Below are positions 35,619 to 47,770 of a stretch of DNA of 64,000 nucleotides, piece by piece; positions within the stretch are counted from its first letter, which is position 1, and each line of letters opens with the position of its first letter. Source of the stretch: Myxocyprinus asiaticus (lineage: Eukaryota > Chordata > Actinopteri > Cypriniformes > Catostomidae). The DNA lies in assembly GCF_019703515.2 (NCBI RefSeq), contig NC_059362.1:23620826-23684825 (forward strand), in the 5' to 3' direction. The notes under the pieces are model-generated. The model ran no database searches. It saw nothing but the letters and a program-made list of their open reading frames with translations, and had not been told where the DNA came from. The position numbers and the translations under genes are program-made.

Positions 35619-37160
35619 ACTTAGCTGTGTATGTGTGTTTCAATCAGTACTACTCACAGTGGCTGAGAGTAAGTCTATGTGTGAGTGACTGAAAGATTTC
35701 TCGGGCTTGTATAGGCATTCAGGAAAAGTGTGTAGGCATTTCGTACAGTCAGAATCTGCATGTTTAGTCACTGTTTGTGGATATACTTTAGAAAGCAAGT
35801 AAAGCATAGAACTCAGGTAAGTTCAACTGAACTTTGAAGTCTAAAAAGTGACTTTACAGAAATCAGTTATTCTTTACCTCCTGTTGCTTCAGTCATCTTA
35901 AAAAAAACCATTGAAATTCTGACATTTTTTGAAACTGTAATATCAAATTGTAGATGCCGCTTTGTTTATATTTCAAAATTAATACAAAGAATTCATTTTT
36001 TATATAAGCTTTGGGTGCACATTTGTTGCATATTTAAAATGTTTATTCAAGCAAACACGTATAATAAATCTGATACTCATTATCTTGTGGATGATTATCT
36101 TTATCTCAGTTTATGTCTTTCTTAATGAGTATAGTACATTTGTCAGAGGAGATCATGTGATTTGTCCAGTTACTGTATCTCTTAACCATTAACTGTGTAA
36201 TAAATTAATAAATACAAAAGGATGTGCTGAGCATCACATTTAATATTTAGTGTGTACTATAGAAAGAGATTTTGAGAAGAATTAGTAGATTTTGTGAAAG
36301 TACTGTGCCTATTATACTACCAAGTAGTCAGTGAGATGGCAAATACCATCAGAGTTATTCAGACAATGTTTATAAAACAAGTGTAAGAGTGTGGGTTTCC
36401 TATTAGACACAGGCTGGTAAATGTCACATGGACTGTGGATTGCTGGCATAATTCAGCTGCTGTTTGTTCATTTATCAGTATTTCTATTTGGGGCATCTCT
36501 CTCTTTTTCTCTTGCGCTGTCTTCATTCCTGTCAGCTACCCTCTGTTCTATCCTCCCTCTGAAACCTCTCACCTTTAACCTCTGACCTATGATGTAAATT
36601 GTGAACAGGGTGGAAAATGACTCTTCCACTGATTGCACTCTGTGTGACTTCAGCATTTGTCATGAACTTCAGGAATAGGTTTACGGGCAGAGAAATATAA
36701 TACCCAAGGCAAACACACACAGACTATAACAGAGGTCACCAATTAATGGACCGCAATCCTGACCCGGACAAAAGATTGGTTCCACTCAGGAAGAGTAATT
36801 TATCATAAATGTATAGAATTATAAACAGAACATCTGATTTGCATCTGATCTGATCATATATAATGTGAAAAGAAGAATTCGTTCACACCTCCAACACACA
36901 AATACACATCACACACACTAACCGATAAGGTTGTATCTTAGATCTATGTTAAGCCAAATTTAGGAGAAGCCAAACTGATTATTTCAGGTATTCATGCATG
37001 AGAAGAAAGGAAGTAAGAAAGAAAGACAGAAAGAAGAAAAAGTGGGAGACAGTGTACTAAGCAGATGACGTACATATGAGACACATTCTAGCAAAAGAGG
37101 TCAATAGAATTTCAAACGCATATGCCCAACATCTCACAATCAAACGTATATATTCTCACA
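34530..37160. other. Intronic DNA, simple repeats only
   Basis: Apart from the CT-rich tract at 35563-35614, no repeat, RNA or exon is recognised. The short open frames at 35037, 35443 and 36468 have no domain. Confidence 0.5.
35563..35614. repeat. (CCCT)n-(CT)n microsatellite
   Basis: A few CCCT units followed by about 17 CT units. Confidence 0.93.
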
Positions 37161-37162
37161 TA

Positions 37163-38306
37163 CACTTACGACCACTTTATTAGGTACACCTGTACACCTA
37201 CTTATTCATGCGATTATCTAATCATGCAGATACAGCTCAGGAGCTTCAGTTAATGTTCACATCAACCATCAGAATGGGGAAAAATGTGATCTCAGTGATT
37301 TCGACCGTGGCATGCTTGTTGGTGCCAGACGGGCTGGTTTGAGTATTTCTATAACAGCTGATCTCCTGGGATTTTCACGCACAACAATTTTCTGAAGTGT
37401 ATAGAGAATGGTGCGAAAAATAAAAGCATCCAGTGAGCAGCAGTTCTGCGGACGGAAATGCCTTGATGATGAGAGAGTTCAGCGGAGAATGGCCAGACTG
37501 GTTCGAGTTGACAGAAAGGCTACAGTAATTCAGATAACCACTCAGATAACCACTATAATTGTAGTGAGCAGAATAGCTTCTCAGAATGCACAACACGTCA
37601 AACCTTGAGGCGGATGGGCTACAACAGCAGAAGACCATGTCGAGAACAGAAAGCTGAGGCTGCAGTGGGCCTACTATCAGTGTACCTCAGCAGCAATCAA
37701 GATTCATCAAACCAGGCGATGTTTTTCCAGTCTTTCAATTTTAGTGAGCCTGTGCCACTGTAGCCTCAGCTTTCTGTTCTTGGCTGACAGAAGTGGAACC
37801 GTACGTGGTCTTCTGATGTTGTAGCCCATCTGCCTCAAGATTCGATGTGTTGTGCATTCTGAGATGCTATTCTACTCACATTGTGTAGAGTGGTTATCTG
37901 GATTACCGTAGACTTTCTGTCAGCTCAAACCAGTCTGGCCATTCTCCGTTGACCTCTCTCATCAACAAGGTGTTTCAGTCCGAAGAACTGCCGCTCACTG
38001 GATGCTTACTGTTTTTGGCACCATTTGGAGTAAACTCTAGAGACTGTTGTGCGTGAAAATCCCAGGAGATCAGCTGTTATAGAAATACTCAAACCAGCCC
38101 TTCTGGCACCAACAATCATGCCACGGCCCAAATCACTGAGATCACATTTTTCCCCCATTCTGATGGTTGATGTGAACATTAACTGAAGCTCCTGACCCGT
38201 ATCTGCCTGATTTTATGCATTGCACTGCTGCAACACAAAAGGCTGATTAGATAATTGCATGAATAAGTAGGTAAACAGGCATACCTAATAAAGTGGTCGG
38301 TGAGTG
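37163..38306. mobile_element. Tc1-like fold-back element with two head-to-head arms
   Basis: It is flanked by TA (37161-37162, 38307-38308). Left end: CACTTACGACCACTTTATTA. The left arm (about 37163-37680) carries transposase N-terminal DNA on the + strand. The right arm (about 37685-38306) carries the same region on the minus strand and reaches slightly further into the transposase (GATTCATCAAACCAGGCGAT is minus-strand coding). Together they form a hairpin of more than 500 bp per arm. The catalytic domain is missing. Confidence 0.83.
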
Positions 38307-38416
38307 TACATTCAAAACTCGACATAACATTACCTCACCAAGTTTTAAACACAATGATGGTGAATTTTAGGAATATAATGACAAATTTCCTTCAACTCTG
38401 CATCACATGATCAGTC

Positions 38417-38683
38417 TTAAAGTGATAGTTCACCTAAAAGTGAAAACTATTATCATTTACCCTTATGTTGTTTCAAACTGGTATGACTTTCTCTTTTCCA
38501 TACAAGACAAAATGAGATGTTAGGCAGAATGTTAGGAACTAACAGTCTCTGTCACCATTCACTTTTACTGTATGGAATGAAAGAGCAGTCTCAACATTCG
38601 GCAAGGTTGGGACAACAATAGGGTATATATATTAGGGAGTAATTGGAGAATTTCCTTCATTTTTGGGTAAACTATCCCTTTAA
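38417..38683. mobile_element. C-type palindromic element, complete
   Basis: It starts TTAAAGTGATAGTTCACC and ends GGGTAAACTATCCCTTTAA, with TTAA at both ends. The interior contains GAGATGTTAGGCAGAATGTT. Confidence 0.8.
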
Positions 38684-40664
38684 AGAGCTTTTTTTTTCCC
38701 TCACATGACATTTAAAAATGACATTCATTGGTGTAACTCTATACTGTCAGGTTGAAATTTATAAGGTTATTGACGAAACATTTTTATAGTGCTTCTGCAC
38801 TGTCTATATCGCTATAAATGTATTTTTATAGGGCAAACTTACATTTCCTTTTAAGAAAGCTCTACATTTTCAGAATAAACAAGCAGCATTGCTTTAAAAA
38901 CCTCACCAGTATTTAGCCCTGACCATCAAAATATCCCTCGGTCTGTACTCTTGGGTTTTATACACATTTGACTCTTGCCAGAAGATCAATATGCCTTGGT
39001 TTTGAAGATAGTTTATAATTATCCATGGAAACAGTGTTTTGAGTGGCATTTTCTTATTTCTATCCCATTTCTATGCCTGTGGTCACACCTCACAGTACAC
39101 ACAAATACTTGCAGGAAAGTTTTCATTTTCTGAGTGTTGTCGCATGGTGGTGAAAGTGAGAGAATGAGAGAACAACCTTGACAGTTGTGTATGCAAGAGA
39201 TGCATTTGGCCCTTTCTTGGCAGGACAGCAGGTTTGACTGAGAAACACATGTGTGTGTGAGAGAAAGAAAAAGAGAGGAACAGTGTGAATGAGTGCAGTA
39301 TCCACACACATTAACTTTGTGACTTGTTATTATTTGCTGTTGTAGATGGAAAGTTTAAAAAGAGAGGCTGTGTTACACTGGGCGCATCATGGCCAAACCA
39401 CAAGAGGCAGAGAAGGAGTTAGTATGATTCTCACTCGCTTTCTCTCTCACAGACACACATAGTTTTGGCTGTGATATGTGCTGGGGAATTGGTTTCTATG
39501 GTTCAGTAATTGCCCTTAATGAGTGTTCATTAGGTCCGGTTTGTGGATATGACAGATGTATTCCTGTGGTAACATTGGCAGATCTTGCCATACTCTCTAT
39601 TTAATGTCTTCCACCAGCCATTGGTGAATTTTGTACTTGTGTATATTTCTGCATGCTTCTTAACCTCGTGCGACCTCGCATGTACACGATTTCATATCGT
39701 ATTGTATCGTACGATACAACGCTCACTATACAATACCATATGTAACATACGATACATAAACACATTATAGTGTAATTAAAACCAAGCACCGCAATATTGA
39801 GAGCTGCAGAACAGTCACAGGAAAAAAGAGCAACACACCTACAGTACATAGGTGAGAAGATCGATGGCAAATGTCAAGTATGTAGCGGTACAGCTTGTCG
39901 AATTTGCCAAACAACGGTGTCATGTCCTGGTGCTACAGTACACCAAACATGTCAATTTATCTATGCCGACATCACTGCGCAAATCGGTGGATTTGTGAGG
40001 CAGAAACAGCAGCAGTATGTTTAACAGCCGCCTCTCCCAGCCGACACTGAGCATGAAATGCACAGCAAGACGCTCATAAGTTGAATCTATGAGTCATATC
40101 TATCAAAAAACAGCTTATTCAAAAAAATGACAAAGTAAGAAACCCACGATTACATGAGACTTATAATTATCTATTATAATTATTCGAAATGTAAACAGCT
40201 TTGAGAACAACACTTGCGCACATGTTATAAGCCGGTAATAATGTCGATAAAGTTTACATGCAAAGTGAAACAAGTGAAGAGGGCAAAAAAAAAAAAAAAT
40301 TACATGTGCCAGTCGGGTTTTGATCAAGCCACTAATTAATATTGAATTATGTATATATATCGTAAAACCAGAGGTCAGGTTCCTCTCAAGTTTTTTTTTT
40401 CACCACTAAAGTGCTATACTTTTCACAGTACATTTTTCTCAAGAAAAACATGAATATTGTGAGTTCATATTAGTTTTTCTAAACATACAAACTAAATAAA
40501 TGCAGTGCTGTTGTTTAAATTACTTAGAGCTCTGCTTTTTGTTGCCATTGTCAGACACTTTTGTGGCATTTATGATTTAAAACACATTTATGTCAAATCC
40601 TTGAATACGTTTGAGCGAAACATTTGTGGGTGCTCGTATTGTATTGCTCGTACACGCTATTCTT
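38684..40664. other. Intronic DNA, nothing firm
   Basis: A small AT/CG palindrome cluster lies at 39690-39755 (see findings). No gene is seen. Confidence 0.45.
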
Positions 40665-40893
40665 CACAGCATCTGCGCACAACTCACCATGCGCCCCACC
40701 GAGAGCGAGAGCCACATTATGGTGACCACGAGGAGGTTACACCATGTGCTTCTACCCTCCCTAGCAACCGGGCCAATTTGGTTGCTTAGGAAACCTGGCT
40801 GGAGTCACTCAGCATGCCCTGGATTTGAACTCGCGACTCCAGGGGTGGTAGTCAGCGTATTTACTTGCTGAGCTACCCAGGCCACCATCGCCA
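40665..40893 (-). mobile_element. tRNA-derived SINE, 3'-truncated
   Basis: The minus strand carries the tRNA-like head (GGTGGCCTGGGTAGCTCAGC, GAGTTCAAATCC) and body to CTCTCGGTGGGGCGCATGGT. The GGGCATTCC tail is missing. Confidence 0.85.
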
Positions 40894-40911
40894 CCCCCCC
40901 CCCCCCCCCCC
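40894..40911. repeat. Poly-C tract
   Basis: Eighteen C next to the head of the SINE, prone to slippage and assembly error. Confidence 0.85.
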
Positions 40912-43639
40912 AACTTTTTAAATTGTAGCGATTTATCGTGAAACGCCAAGCTGCTAAACACAATGTACACTAATGTGTACTTTAGCCCATTTTTTCCTTA
41001 GAAATCCTTTATTTACTGTGCATTATCACAATGAGAATCAATGGGTTCATCCAAAAACATAAAAATGTTGCTTAAAGAGGCTTTATATGGAGTTAGCTTT
41101 TTGGATTGTTCTGAGACCAGTCCAGACAGACAACACACTAGAGGTTAAGTCATTCGCTAAATAGTGAGCAAGGCAGCATCCTATAGCTCTCTATGCAGCT
41201 AAGTGCATTCACTTCTTAAATCCAATCAAAAGTTCAGTTTCAGGCTGCAGATGATGTTTGAATAACTCAATATGTTTTATTTCAGAAATAATTATAATAC
41301 AATGTCTGTAACATCTCAAAAACATGAATAACCAACACTCCTGGAAATATAATAAACAGTTTGATAAAAAATAAAAAATAAAAACAAATCACACTTTCTA
41401 TAGCTTAGTATTATTTAAACTTTCACAACTTAATCCTGCTGTCCATATATGTTGCCATAATTTTTAAGGAAAAATAATTTGCTCTAGATAATTGCTGCTA
41501 GTTAAAATCAAAAAGGGAAATGGAAAATGCACACAACAGCAGTCACGCTCTGATCTCAGTAAGTTAGTTAAATGAAATAAATGTATAAATTAGCCAAATA
41601 CTTCATGAATCTAGACAGAAAAGCCTTACTAATCTAGTAGCTTGCCAGATGGTTACTACAAATAAAAATCCATGTAGGAAATGTATATCCATATCCCCAA
41701 TTTACAAAATCATAAATGCTGTAATTAAAGTTTATTTTACAAATATACAGATTTCACATGAAAGGTAAATGCAGCACAGTTGACATGATAACCTCTTTAA
41801 ACTTTAAGACTTTGGAATATAGTGATATTATTTGGGGGAAAATGGCTTTAGGTAAGTAAATAAATATGTTATGAACAGTTTTGGCCCATTTTCCGTTGAT
41901 TTCCTCTCTGCAGCTGTTCGATATAGGCCTTGTCCAATTTCCGGAGCTTGCAACTTAACCAGGCTTTCTCGCTTGCACCCACACACTGAAAAGGCAAGCT
42001 CCGCCACTGTTTCTAAGCCTTTAGACCCACATGTACTGTACCCACTTCTAATTAGTGTAAAAGCATGCAGTGGAACTCCTGTGGAAAACTAAACAAAGAT
42101 CCCTGAACAAGAATATGTTGTGTTTATGCTTTCAGGTGTTTATGGCAAACAGAATGTTTGTTTGTTTCCAGCACAGTTACAAGCTACATTCTCCCCCCAT
42201 GGATCTGGTCTCCCTCAAACCTTTTTTTCAGTCATTTAATCGTTTATTTTTGACATATCCATCCATCCATCTATCTGTCTGTTTATCTATCTGTCTATCC
42301 TCTGATGAAGGCTTAGAAAAGATAATCAAGTCTTTTCCATTAAAAAGTGAAATAAAGTGGCATGTGATGATTTTTAGAATTGCCTGTAGGGCACTGAGAG
42401 ACAAGTCAATTACATGAGCTGCATCACCAGTCTGTGAGTTGTGGTCGAGGATGTAGACAGACACAATTAAGTAGTTGTGAAGCAATGCAGAGAGGCCTTT
42501 ATTTCAGAGCATATTTGGATGAAAAGAAAGTATAAGGAAAAATGTGTCCAGGGATGGATGAGCATCCAGCTGATAGTGCAGGAGATGGTCTGAATGGCTG
42601 ATTATCTAACTGGTCTAATTTGATTAAAATCCTTATTTAGTAATCACAAACAAATTGAAAGGTCATTGGTATTGATTGGTCAAAAAGTGTATAGGAACTC
42701 AGAAAGCAGGTTTGGCATTTTTTTCAAGACACGGCATTTCAGACAGTCATGGCCTTGATTTGTTTCTGTATTGTCCAGTATAAGGAGCACACATATGCAC
42801 ACATGTATGCTATGGATATGTGTGATGTATTGAATAGAGCTTTGTTTAGTTCTGATGAAAATGTTATGGGCTTGAGTCATCTCAGATATGTGTGACATTA
42901 CGGGCACTTCATCAAAAGGCTTTCACAGCCAGCCTCAGTTCTTAAACCATGCTTACAAAGTGGTAACTTGAGAAAGAGAGGAGAGAATTAATAAGGAAGA
43001 AAAATGAGGGAATAACTCCAGACAGAGAGAGAGGACATGATGAAGACGACAAATGCCCTTGATGCCAGATCTGGGTTTGATTTTGCTGCACTTGTGGTAA
43101 AGCACACAAACACTTTTGGCTTCACACAGGACTTTGCAAAAGGAACCAAACCACATAGACATGTTGCTTTAGTCAAGCAATTAGAACCCTCTCCATCTGA
43201 ATGTGATCACACATACACATTTTACTCTGCTTCATGACAGTAATGTTTCACAAGCAGAATGAAAATAGACTGATTTCCTCACACAACAAACAGAACATGT
43301 CTCCCTGTCTGTGTGATTTATGCCACATATTCCAGCTGTTGGACAAAGATGACCCAAGCCTTTGTTCACTATTGTATCCTGTCATGAGAATAAATGGGTC
43401 ACATGCATTTACAATAACATTTATTCATGAAGCAGATGATTCTATCCAAAGTTTCTTACCAAATAGGATAAACACAAGCAATTTATTATAAAGGATCTAA
43501 CAATATTAGCAGTGCTTCAAAGTTATCAGTAGTAAACAAGAAAAGTATACAGCTAGAGAAAGGGAAATTGCAGAACATAAGAGAAAAGACAGAATATTTG
43601 TTTAGAATAATTATTTTTTTTTTCTCTCTCTGTGTGTGT
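40912..43639. other. Intronic DNA, nothing recognised
   Basis: Mixed ATCC/ATCT/GTCT tetranucleotide units occur at 42258-42300. There are no exons or elements with definable ends. Confidence 0.5.
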
Positions 43640-43850
43640 GTGTGTTGTTTTGCTTTGCTTTGCCTTTTTTGTTCCACACTTTAAAAAACATTTGTGTTGT
43701 GGTGCTTTGTTTTAGTTTGCTTTGCTTTTTTTTTGTTTTGTTTTTTTGCTTTGCTTTGTTTTGCTTTTCTTTGTTTAGTTTTTTGCTTTGCTTTGTTTTG
43801 CTTTGTGTTGCTTTGCTTTGATTTGTTTTGTTTGTTTTGTTTTTAAAGTG
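43640..43850. repeat. (TTTGC)n/(TTTTG)n minisatellite-like tract
   Basis: Irregular tandem TTTGC, TTTTGC and TTTGTT units, with a nearby GT run at 43630-43645. GTTCCACACTTTAAAAA occurs both before (about 43671) and after (about 43860) part of the tract. The tract explains the long Lys/Asn/Gln-rich and Phe/Cys-rich open frames here. Confidence 0.85.
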
Positions 43851-43869
43851 CCTTTTTTTGTTCCACACT

Positions 43870-44940
43870 TTAAAAACTTTTCGTTTTCGTACCTTGCGAA
43901 ATTTTCAGTCCCTGGTTACATCAATGGTTAGATATACTTTCCAGACAACATGTAATCACCATTTAGACTTTCTCTTCTGCCTTAGGTTCTAAGACTTTAA
44001 TTCGTTTTGTCAGCTATTTTGTGTTTTGGAATTAATCCAAAGACCAACAGTAAATCTTTAGGGGAAAAATCCTCCTCACAGACTGCAACTAGTTTGAGTC
44101 TGTGGTGAATCAGACACACACCTGTCCTGGCACTGTAAATTCATCCTTCACACTTTCTGTGAGATGAATGTGTGCATTAGACTTGCATGAGCCTGTAGAT
44201 AAGTGCTGAGACAGAAAGAACAGAACATAGAGAGACAAAGAGCTGAACCATTGACTTAATGTGTTTCATTTGTTACAATTAAATAAACAGTCAACCATCA
44301 TTTCTGAACATTGTTGAAAGATGTTGATCAAATTTAAAGCAATGGATAAAGTATGAAGTGTTCACATACTTGCTTGTCTGTTTTTTCATTGTGTACTGAC
44401 GAATCAGAGAGCAGCTCAGCTGAGTGGTGGATTTGGGGCTGTTGTCTGAGCCATCTGATTGGTAGAGTAGTGTGAAATGGAGCTGCCAAACTTTGGAATG
44501 TCTTGAAAATTATCCAGGATTCGCAAAGGTGTTCTAATGTGACCTAAACAGATCTAACATTTCAGACACTTACAAAAGCACACAGAAGAGACATTTTGGC
44601 TGTAATGTTACAGACATTCTTCAATTTTATAGCCTTGGAGAAATAAACAATGTTATGGGATCTGACTTCAGATTCAAAGATAAATGGAAGTACATCTTAA
44701 AAGGATAAAAACTTAATAGATAAAGGAACTTGATAGGGTACTGAGAATAAAGCAGAAAATGGAGATAAGGTCTTTGAGTGCCAGGATGGAATGAAATGGA
44801 CTCAGCCGGCACCGGAATTTTGGGATTCATTATAAAACTCTTAATGATATCCTGGGTATTTCAAGATCCGGAGATGAGCAGAGTGAACAGCTGTGGGCCT
44901 AAAACAGGACTCAGTCCAGACATTTTTAGACAGCATATTC
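43870..44940. other. Intronic DNA, nothing recognised
   Basis: No supported feature. Confidence 0.5.
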
Positions 44941-45180
44941 AAAAGTGTGTGTGTGTGTGTCTGTGTCTGTGTTTGTGTGTGTGTGTCAGGTTTTGCCTAT
45001 ACTGTGGGGACCCCACATGGAAAATGTGAAAAATAAACATAATTTCTTAAATGAAAATGTAAAATTGCTGAAAGGTTAGGGTTAGGTTAGAGCTAAGAGA
45101 TAGAAAATATCATTAGCTCAGTATAAAAATGATAGAAGTCAATGGAAATTCCCCACCACTATAGGAAAACAATTTTGTGT
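44941..45180. repeat. GTCCCC-type repeat with GT run
   Basis: A GT run is followed by GTGGGGACCCCACATGG, GGTTAGGGTTAGGTTAG, AAAATATCATTAGCTC and ATTCCCCACCAC. It shares order with 46435-46700. Confidence 0.6.
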
Positions 45181-45389
45181 GTGAGTTGTGTGTAAGGGTA
45201 GATGAATAGAAGAGATAGGACATATGGGTTATGGACACTTGGAGTACAAAGAAAGCTTAAATGAATCTCACAGTATGATATATTGGGGAGGTCTGGTTTA
45301 GGTTTTCTCTTCACGTTTGTGTGTTTGTTGGCAGAAAAGACACAAGCTGTGCTTCCCATAACATACACTCACAGGTGCTCAAAAAAGTA

Positions 45390-46282
45390 TACACTGAAAA
45401 AAATGACTAGTAAGATTTACTTAATTTTTATTTAGCAAGTTTCTGCACAGTTTTTCTACGTAAATTGTAATGGTAAAGAATTAAGTAAAATTTTCTTAAC
45501 AACTTGATATTGATTAAAGTTAGTGAGTAAATTTAACTTAAACATTTCAGTTAATACAATCATTTTTACTTACAAATCTGATGGACATGGTACTTAAGAA
45601 ATCTTAGTTAAATTTAAATGAACATTTTGTTTGAACATTTCACATTCTAAATTTTCCTTATTAGCACACGTTTAATCATGTGCCACATGACATATGGAAG
45701 TCTTCCACAGGAAAGCTTATTGCATGCTATGTAGGCTACTAGATTACATCACCTTGCATTACTGGTAATGGTAACGAACTACAAAGCTGCACGTGCAGAC
45801 CTTAAAACTTGGTGCACAAAACACGATGATGGTAACAATCAACCGATAATATTTTTGATAATGACCTGTTCATTTTGAGTAGAAAATTAACTTCATACTT
45901 CACAAATCAAGACGTTACCAAACATAACAACAAAATCAACAATAAAAACCATGCAAGCTGATTAATTATTCAAGCCCCCGGCATGCTGGTAACACCGGCT
46001 TTAAGTCAAATGTACATATTTCATTTACCAGTGAAATTTGCTCAAATTAGCAAGTAAATAAGACAAGGTTTTCTACTTTAGGACTGGTACATGATGACAC
46101 ATTGTAAAGATAACAAACAATCATAAATAATATTTACTTATAAGCTAGAGCATTCATTTTTACATATTTGAATGGAGTACAAATATAGAATTAACTTAAT
46201 ATTTACTTAGTTAATGTAGAAAGTACTTAATCTTTTCTGCTTTATTTACTTCACCCCAAAATTATTTTTTGTTCAGTGTAGT
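45390..46282. mobile_element. Possible MITE with TACACTGAA ends
   Basis: The left end TACACTGAAAAAAATGA (from 45391) and the right end (reverse complement TACACTGAACAAAAAATAAT) are inverted. Interior TTTACTTAATT/AATTAAGTAAA motifs occur near both ends. No coding capacity is seen. Confidence 0.6.
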
Positions 46283-46383
46283 TCACTTGCATATTTATGC
46301 CTCAAGGGGTTTAACACACAAAACGCTATAAGCCAGCTCAAGTAACTAATTTATAGAAATAGAAATTGCATTTGGAGTGAACA

Positions 46384-46386
<3 letters not shown>

Positions 46387-46419
<33 letters not shown>
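46387..46419. repeat. (GT)n microsatellite
   Basis: About 16 units at the left edge of a GTCCCC-type repeat. Confidence 0.93.
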
Positions 46420-46421
<2 letters not shown>

Positions 46422-46700
46422 CAGGTTTAAGTGGTTTACGAGGACTTTTTTTTAGGTTATAAACTGGTAATTACAAGGGTATTATGCTATAAATGTGGTT
46501 TATGAGGACATTTCTAGTGTCCCCATAATTCAAATCGCTTAAAAAAACATACTAAATGATGTTTTATTGAAAATGTAAAAATGCTGAAAGTTTTTTGTGA
46601 GGGTTAGGTTTAGGGGTAGGGGTAGGGGATAGAATCTATAGTTCATACAGTATAAAAATCATTATTTCTATGGAGAGTCCTCATAATGATAGCTGCACAA

Positions 46701-46703
<3 letters not shown>
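46420..46703. repeat. GTCCCC-type repeat, best copy
   Basis: GTGTCCCCATAATTCAAATC, GGGTTAGGTTTAGGGGTAGG, TATGGAGAGTCCTCATAATG. It lies between two GT microsatellites. Confidence 0.7.

Positions 46704-46757
<54 letters not shown>
46704..46757. repeat. (TG)n microsatellite
   Basis: About 27 perfect TG units. Confidence 0.95.
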
Positions 46758-46758
<1 letters not shown>

Positions 46759-47210
46759 CTGGTGAGTAAAGGACTTTCCCTGTAGACTTTATGATTCCAG
46801 ATCTATGCGTAACAGTGAAGTGCGGTGTCCCCGCTGTAGGTGAGTGTGTTTGGTGTTTGATGTGTCATATTCTGCCAACAGCACACACATAAATCTCAAC
46901 ATTCCTCTCTGTCTGAGAATCACTCAAATTCATGACAAAGCAGTAAAACCTGCCCGAGGCACAGTTTTTACTTCTGAGACTGCCATTACTTCAGCTATTT
47001 AAGAGATTTTGCTTACTGTTTTACATTCATTGTCTAGATTGTTTCCTTTGCTATGATTTTAAAAGACTGACATTCACAGATCACCCAGATAGCATACGTG
47101 CATCTCCAAGATGTCTGTTTTAGATCTTTTCCTCTAGAAAATCACAATCTAATTAACATCTGATAAACATTTGAAAAAGTTCAGACTTATAAACATTCTA
47201 AATGTCTCTT

Positions 47211-47770
47211 GGAGCACCCTGTAGCTCAAGACCGGTTGCCACTGAAGCTAAGCAAGGTTGAGCCTGGTCAGTAACTGGATGGGAGTCCTCCTGGGGAAAA
47301 CTAAGGTTGCTGCTGGAAGAGGTAATAGGGAGGCCAACAGGGGGTGCTCACCATGCGGTCTGTGTGGGTCCTAATGCCCCAGTATAGTGACGGGGACACT
47401 ATACTGTAAAAGGCACCATCCTTCAGATGAGATGTTAAACCGAGGTCCTGACTCTTTGTGGTCATTAAAAATTCTAGAGCACTTCTTGTAAAGAGTAGGG
47501 GTGTAACCCCGGTGTCCTGGCCAAATTCTCCCCCCATTGGCCCTTCTCAATCATGGCCTCCTAATAATCCCCATCCACTAATTGGCTCTATAATTCTACT
47601 CTCTCCTCTCCACCAATAGCTGGTGAAGGTACTGGTGCACTATGGCTGCTGTTGCATCATCCAGGTGGATGCTGCACACTGGTGGTTGTTGAGGAGAGTC
47701 CCCTGTTCACTGTGTAAAGCGCTTTGAGTGTAGTGTCAGAAAAGCGGCATATAAATGTAACATTCATTCA
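47211..47770 (+). mobile_element. 5S rRNA-derived SINE, near full length
   Basis: The head contains GAAGCTAAGCAAGGTTGAGC, CTGGTCAGTAACTGGATGGG, AGTCCTCCTGGG. These are the internal promoter (A box, intermediate element, C box) of 5S rRNA with a few changes. The body includes CTAATGCCCCAGTATAGTGA. The end is AAGCGGCATATAAATGTAAC, then CATTCATTCA, the kind of tail shared with a partner LINE. It is not a functional 5S gene, because only the promoter part is 5S-like. Confidence 0.85.

Noticed and set aside
35443..35692. Ser/Leu-rich frames
   Set aside because: They are produced by the CCCT/CT microsatellite.
43611..43868. Lys/Asn/Gln-rich minus-strand frame
   Set aside because: It is the translation of the TTTGC/TTTTG tandem tract; simple repeats keep frames open without coding.
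47211..47320. Functional 5S rRNA gene
   Set aside because: Only the promoter-like part resembles 5S rRNA and it continues into a SINE body instead of ending at about 120 nt with a T tract.
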